Shown: positions 59,908 through 64,000 of the stretch, piece by piece
Position numbering within the stretch: the stretch's first letter is position 1
How the letters are laid out: each line of letters opens with the position of its first letter
Assembly: GCA_041398605.1 (NCBI GenBank)
Contig: JAWKUK010000008.1
Span: 253,425-317,424 of the forward strand
Direction of reading: 5' to 3'
DNA length: 64,000 nucleotides
Source: JAWKUK01 sp041398605
GTDB taxonomy: Bacteria > Planctomycetota > UBA1135 > GCA-002686595
Notes under the pieces: model-generated
Databases searched by the model: none
What the model saw: only the letters and a program-made list of their open reading frames with translations
Told to the model about the DNA's origin: nothing
Position numbers and translations under genes: made by a program

Positions 59908-61727
59908 CGCTGAGTCAAGCGTCGCCCGAGCGAACGTTCAGGCGGTTGACCCGCGGCAGGCGACGGCTGGACGGTCAAGGCTATCGTGCGATCGTACCCA
60001 GGCGGCGGCGCCAACACCGGCTGTGTTCCGACCCCACGACCTGTCACACCGCGGGCTGTGAGCCTCAAGTCGGCGTCACTCGGGACGATGATCGCCGCTC
60101 TGCCGTGCTCGTCGAGGGTGGCGCTGAGCTCGAGCTGCACGCGAAAGTCAGTGACCCCAGAGTCAGCGACGCCCCGACCGCGGCGCACGCCTTGCGCCTG
60201 TGCCACGCCGCTGAGCGTCGCGGTCCCGCGCGCGAGCTCGCCCTCCGAGTCGGACGCCGCGATCACGATGCGCGCCGCACGGACGGTGAACGTCACACGG
60301 TCGAACGCCGCGAGCTCGACCACGGCCTCGGTCGTCCAGACCCCATCGAAGAACGGCCGTTGCGCGCGCAAGGTCACGGGCCCGGTCGGCGCGCCGTTCA
60401 GCGTCACGACGCCCGCGCCATTCAGGGTCCCCTCGACCGAGCACCACGCGATCGAATCGCGCCACTCCGGCTCGTCGCGCTCGCGTCGCAGATCGTAGCC
60501 CCAGGGCTCGCGACCGTCCGGGACGTGAGTCGTGCGCTGCCACGTCAATTGTGGTCCGTCGAGGGCGCTCGCGGCGCGCTCGACGGCGGCCGTGTCGCTG
60601 AAACCACGGCCGTCGCGCGCGATCAACTCGACGCCGAGGCCCGCGGGGTCGAAGCCGACCGGGAACTTCGCCTCGATCACCTGCGCGGTCGAGTGCGGCG
60701 CGAACCGTCGGCGGACGTGGACGACCCCGTCGCCGACGTCCGCCCCTGCACCCACGTCAGGTGGGACATGGACGATCACGTAGGACGGGTGCGCGTTGGC
60801 GCGGAGAGCGACGACCAGCCAATCTCCGGGGCGCGGGACACGCAGCTCGTAATCGCCCGCGTCAGCGCACTCGTCGACGACCTCGAGCGGCTCGGCTCGC
60901 CGCGCGGGCGAGAACTCGACCAGCGCGACGGAGTCCGCCTCCAACGCGGCTCCACGGACGCGGGCGATATAAGGCGAGAGGCGTATGGAGACGGTGCCTG
61001 CGTAGCGCGGGTGCCCCTCGACGTCGGTGCCCGTGCGCGACACGCGACGCGCGAGGTCGACCCTGACGTGCGCGCGCGCGTAACCCGCGTGCGAGACAGT
61101 CACGACGCAGGACCCAGGCACCGGATTGTTCTTCGGCCGCGGCACCTCGAACTGCACCAGGCGGCCGAGCTCGACCCCGCTGGTGAACTGGCCTTCCGCG
61201 TCGTCAAAGCGTAAGGAGACCGTGGCGGCGCCCAGCGGGTCTCGCCGCGGCGGGCCGTAGCCGGACACGCGGACTTGGATCAGCAGGATCGGGTTCGGGG
61301 GCTCTCCCGCAGCGCCTGACGCAGCAGCAGAGTCGCGGGCGAGCCTGGCGCGGGGGTCTGGGTGCGTGCGCCTTTCCCGCGGGTCGCCGCCCGCTGACGG
61401 CGCACCTTCGCGGCGGAGGGCGGCGGCCCGTCCGGCGGCCCGTCCGGCAGCCCGTCCGGCGGCCTCTTGGGGCTCGACGGGGACGAGCTCGGCCTCCTGG
61501 CTGACGTCGAAGTCTGTGGTGACCGCGCGCGCTTCGGCATCGAGGGCGCGCCGCCCACCGGGCCCGGGGCCGGCCGCAGCCGCCCAGAGCGCCACCCCAA
61601 GGGCGACGACGACGAGGGCCAAGGCTACAAGGGTCGAGGCTGCGGGGGCCAAAGCTGCGGGGGCAGAGCGCACAACCAGCCTTGCGCCAACGAGCACGGG
61701 CGTTACGCAGGGAACTTGGAATCTCAA
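59904..61727 (-). CDS. Membrane-anchored protein with beta-sandwich repeats, sigma-fusion partner
   Basis: 607 residues in this frame. The first codon is TTG (61727); the start is uncertain and a GTG about ten codons later is an alternative. One membrane helix near 31-52 (LVALALVVVALGVALW) follows, then an Ala/Arg-rich linker with AAGR repeats, then ~460 residues of beta strands (ILLIQVRVSGYGPPRRDPLGAATVSLRF; GTVSIRLSPYIARVRG). It resembles carboxypeptidase regulatory-like or Ig-type sandwiches. It precedes the sigma fusion with an ATGA overlap, indicating coupled translation. Function unknown. Confidence 0.68.
   Translation of the reverse strand: MRFQVPCVTPVLVGARLVVRSAPAALAPAASTLVALALVVVALGVALWAAAAGPGPGGRRALDAEARAVTTDFDVSQEAELVPVEPQEAAGRAAGRAAGRAAALRREGAPSAGGDPRERRTHPDPRARLARDSAAASGAAGEPPNPILLIQVRVSGYGPPRRDPLGAATVSLRFDDAEGQFTSGVELGRLVQFEVPRPKNNPVPGSCVVTVSHAGYARAHVRVDLARRVSRTGTDVEGHPRYAGTVSIRLSPYIARVRGAALEADSVALVEFSPARRAEPLEVVDECADAGDYELRVPRPGDWLVVALRANAHPSYVIVHVPPDVGAGADVGDGVVHVRRRFAPHSTAQVIEAKFPVGFDPAGLGVELIARDGRGFSDTAAVERAASALDGPQLTWQRTTHVPDGREPWGYDLRRERDEPEWRDSIAWCSVEGTLNGAGVVTLNGAPTGPVTLRAQRPFFDGVWTTEAVVELAAFDRVTFTVRAARIVIAASDSEGELARGTATLSGVAQAQGVRRGRGVADSGVTDFRVQLELSATLDEHGRAAIIVPSDADLRLTARGVTGRGVGTQPVLAPPPGYDRTIALTVQPSPAAGQPPERSLGRRLTQR
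61421..61464. repeat. 12-nt in-frame tandem repeat encoding AAGR
   Basis: Units at 61421-61432, 61433-61444 and 61445-61456 (one base different), with a partial fourth. It codes for the AAGR repeats of the linker in the gene at 59904-61727, so copy changes would alter linker length without shifting frame. Confidence 0.8.
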
Positions 61728-61823
61728 CCCACGCGCAGGCGGCGCCGCGCGCGGGCTGCGGGCGCTCTCGGCGCTGCGCGAGGCCCTCGGCGGCGCCCAC
61801 GATGGGCACGCGGCCCGCGCGGG

Positions 61824-63920
61824 TCAGCGTGGCACAAGGGAGACTGTGAGGCGGGTCGTCTCGCCGCGGCGTACGAGCGCCTCGAGGGACTGCTCCTTGT
61901 ACGCGAGGCCCACCTGGCGCACGACGTAGGTGCCCGCGGGGAGGGCGCGCTCCAGGCAATAGGGGCCGTCCGTCGTGATCGCTCGCGCGCTGTCATGGCC
62001 GCGCGGGTCGACCGTGAAGAGCGTCGGAAACACGACGTTGCCGCCCTCCTCGACGAGCTGAAAGCTCGGTGGATCCAGCAGCGGGTCGCGGCCCACGAGC
62101 CCGACCTCGATGCGGCCGCCCACCGCGAGGCGGCTCGACACGACCGTCGCCTCGCCGCTGCGCAGCTCGAGCTCTACGTTGGCGAACAAGGCGAGGTCGT
62201 ACGGCAGGTCCGCCAGCGCCGTCGACTGTGGGATGTGGACCCACGGTCGCCCCAACCAACTCCCCGTCGGCGCGGGGCGGAACGTGGCCACACCGGCGAT
62301 GATCGGCGCCGGGCCGAGCTGCTTCGGGGCGCCTGTGCCCGAATACAGCACCGCATAGAGCTGTGCACCGTCCAACTTGCCAGGGCCGTCGTACGCGACA
62401 CGCCACTCGAGCGTCGCCGGCGCCTCGCTGTCGCCCAGGGAGATCACAAATGGGCCGCGCAATGCGCCGCGCTCGATGGGCAAGCGTGTCGGGTCGAGCC
62501 GCGCCACCACGCTCGCAAAGGACGGCGCCGACGCCCGCAACGTCGTCGTCCGATCCGGCGGGACGAGCACATACGCCTCGCCCCCATGCCCCAGCCGGAC
62601 CACGGAATCGCGCCGCAGCCCCTCTGGGACCGCGCCAAGGCCGTCCTCGTCGTCTAGCACGGCGCGCAGCTCCGCGCCGGTGACGGGCCCCGATCGCTCC
62701 AGAGAGACACCCTCGACGACGACGTGCACGACGGCGAGGCTCTGCTCGAGCGCGACGTTCGACGCAGGGGCCGTCACCGCCCGCCCAAACGACGACAACG
62801 CGAGCAGCGAGACGCGCACGCCGTCGACCTTGTCTGGCACGAACACGAGGTTATAGGTCCAACCAGGCTCCAGCCCGAACAGCTCGAACGAGCCATCGGC
62901 CTCCACCTGCGCCGAAACGAGCTCGTTGTGCAAGCGCCCATCTCTGACCTGGAAGCCGAGGGCGCGCTCGTTCCACGCCGCCGGCGCGTACGGCGCGCTC
63001 GCGATGACCGCCGCGCGGCGCGTGAAGGCGACTGCCTGGCCAGGAGCCAACACACGCCCGCTGATGCGCGCCCCGCGAGTCAACGTCAACTCGCCGACAT
63101 CGACATCGCCGAGCTGGTCCGCGCGCACGGCGACGTGCCGCGCGCAATAGCCCTCTGCGACCGCGATGAGCTCGCCCGGCTCCTCCGTCGCGAGCGGCAG
63201 CTCGAACGCGCCGTCGCGCGCCGCCCGCTCATTGGCGAGCACGAAGGTCGGGTCGTCGCGCAGCGCGCCGACAGGGACAAACTCGACCATGTTGCCTCTC
63301 CCGATCGGCGCGCCGTCCTCGCTGACGAGGCGGCCGCGCAAGGTCCTCGCGATCGGACGGCCGACGAGCGCGATGCGCAACGTGTGCTCGCCCTTGCGCC
63401 CCTCGTCGACGTGCGCCGCCCACCCATATGACTCCAAGTGGCCCTCACCGAGCAGCGCCACGTGAAATCGCTGCGCGACGTCGACGCTGCCCAGGACCTC
63501 CTCGAGCGCCTCGTTGAGCTCCACCTCGACAGGGCCGTCGCCCGACACGGGCACCGCGCAGAGCTTGCGCGCCGGGACGCCGCACCGCACGAGCAGCTCG
63601 AGCCCAGCGGAGGTCGGGCGCGTGCCCACGACCGTCGCGCGCAACACCACCCGTGGCGCGGCGTCAGAGGCCACGCTCGGGCCCGCCTCCGGCGCAGGCG
63701 CCTCGATCGACTCCACCGGCGCGACCGACTCCGCGGCGCGCGCCGACACCGACGCAGGCGGCGCCAACACGACGTCGACCGACGCTTCCGCCGTCGCAAC
63801 AGGTACGTCGGTCGCCAAGGGGGCGCCAAGGCGCATGGTGTCCGGGCCGTCCGAGAGCATGAGCGCCGCAAGCGCGATCACAGCAGCAGCGACGAACGCC
63901 GCGATGGACTTGGTCCCCAT
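61824..63920 (-). CDS. Membrane-anchored or secreted protein with carboxypeptidase regulatory-like domains
   Basis: 698 residues from ATG 63920. Hydrophobic N-terminus (IAAFVAAAVIALAALML, ~5-21) acts as signal anchor or signal peptide. A Pro/Ala-rich linker runs to ~88. Then come several beta-sandwich units: RTLRGRLVSEDGAPIGRGNMVEF, GARISGRVLAPGQAVAF, VEADGSFELFGLEPGWTYNLVFV and a final ERALPAGTYVVRQVGLAYKEQSLEALV. The G-R-V/D-G-x-F/L-P-x-G-x-Y pattern is that of CarboxypepD_reg-like domains. It lies 96 bp upstream of the next gene in the same direction. Its start overlaps a possible upstream stop as TAATG. Confidence 0.8.
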   Translation of the reverse strand: MGTKSIAAFVAAAVIALAALMLSDGPDTMRLGAPLATDVPVATAEASVDVVLAPPASVSARAAESVAPVESIEAPAPEAGPSVASDAAPRVVLRATVVGTRPTSAGLELLVRCGVPARKLCAVPVSGDGPVEVELNEALEEVLGSVDVAQRFHVALLGEGHLESYGWAAHVDEGRKGEHTLRIALVGRPIARTLRGRLVSEDGAPIGRGNMVEFVPVGALRDDPTFVLANERAARDGAFELPLATEEPGELIAVAEGYCARHVAVRADQLGDVDVGELTLTRGARISGRVLAPGQAVAFTRRAAVIASAPYAPAAWNERALGFQVRDGRLHNELVSAQVEADGSFELFGLEPGWTYNLVFVPDKVDGVRVSLLALSSFGRAVTAPASNVALEQSLAVVHVVVEGVSLERSGPVTGAELRAVLDDEDGLGAVPEGLRRDSVVRLGHGGEAYVLVPPDRTTTLRASAPSFASVVARLDPTRLPIERGALRGPFVISLGDSEAPATLEWRVAYDGPGKLDGAQLYAVLYSGTGAPKQLGPAPIIAGVATFRPAPTGSWLGRPWVHIPQSTALADLPYDLALFANVELELRSGEATVVSSRLAVGGRIEVGLVGRDPLLDPPSFQLVEEGGNVVFPTLFTVDPRGHDSARAITTDGPYCLERALPAGTYVVRQVGLAYKEQSLEALVRRGETTRLTVSLVPR

Positions 63921-64000
63921 TACGATGACTCCAACGAGCGGGAGCGCCGGAACACGCGGCTGGCGAGGCTGGCGAGGCTGGCGAGGCTCTTCGGGAGCTG
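63920..64000 (-). CDS. Possible C-terminus of an upstream operon gene (partial)
   Basis: On the minus strand a frame open from the window edge ends in TAA sharing one base with the ATG of the next gene (TAATG at 63922-63918). The visible 26 residues include SLASLASLASR and end RSLESS. The one-base overlap is typical of coupled genes, so a fourth operon member is likely, but the piece is too short to identify and another frame is also open here. Confidence 0.35.
   Translation of the reverse strand, partial: QLPKSLASLASLASRVFRRSRSLESS
63960..63986. repeat. 9-nt tandem repeat, 3 copies
   Basis: CTGGCGAGG repeated three times. In the possible partial gene it reads SLA repeats. Confidence 0.75.

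Noticed and set aside
1..64000. Mobile genetic elements or phage
   Set aside because: No transposase, integrase, recombinase or phage structural gene could be recognised on either strand; only short repeats and one palindrome were found.

Overview
The window is about 70% GC with no ribosomal RNA, tRNA, transposase, integrase, phage gene or CRISPR array that I could see. The gene content points to a high-GC member of the Planctomycetota. The clues are a DUF1800-DUF1501 pair, two sulfatases, a GH29 fucosidase, a Ser/Thr kinase fused to a SUMF1-like domain, large secreted FG-GAP proteins with a shared C-terminal domain, and sigma factors fused to membrane-anchored extracellular domains. This placement rests on family content only; no phylogenetic marker is present.

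Layout: 1-4.1 kb holds the start of a secreted beta-helix protein, a PilT-type ATPase, a small DUF3299-like protein and a HEAT-repeat protein whose reading frame is broken by one base. 4.1-7.4 kb is a tight four-gene operon (ABC ATPase, MacB-type permease, His-rich lipoprotein, DUF3299 lipoprotein) resembling zinc-regulated ABC loci of Proteobacteria. 7.5-9.1 kb has a LOG-family protein, a zinc-finger-like protein and a repeat-bearing gap. 9.1-18.8 kb is a secreted degradation region: M1 peptidase, sulfatase with CBM32, SGNH hydrolase, fucosidase, DUF1800 and DUF1501. 18.9-24.2 kb has transaldolase, a sigma-factor/extracellular-domain fusion and a polytopic GT-C-like protein. 24.4-30 kb has an FG-GAP protein, a macro-domain-like protein and a porin, then a large palindromic repeat.

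30.5-33.6 kb is a compact sulfur-handling operon (TusA-like with zinc fingers, DsrE, TusA-OsmC fusion, MetE-like methionine synthase). 35-42 kb has an SLC13 transporter, the kinase-SUMF1 protein and a second sulfatase. 42-48.4 kb carries housekeeping genes: radical SAM, SufT, TPR, PEP carboxykinase, NAD-sugar epimerase and GNAT. 48.4-49.2 kb is a protein-poor stretch with three consecutive terminator hairpins and a duplicated short module whose two minus-strand ORFs end alike. 49.2-54.4 kb has an LpoB-like/COG3014-like lipoprotein pair, a PQQ-propeller protein and a small secreted protein. 54.6-57.5 kb has two secreted proteins with the shared C-terminal domain.

The right end (57.6-64 kb) is the most unusual part: a co-oriented operon of at least three, probably four, genes. 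Two encode large membrane-anchored beta-sandwich proteins and the last encodes a sigma factor with a transmembrane helix and a long extracytoplasmic domain, overlapping its upstream gene by ATGA. No anti-sigma factor is visible. With the similar fusion at 19.9-22.3 kb this suggests membrane-tethered sigma factors that sense outside the cytoplasm.
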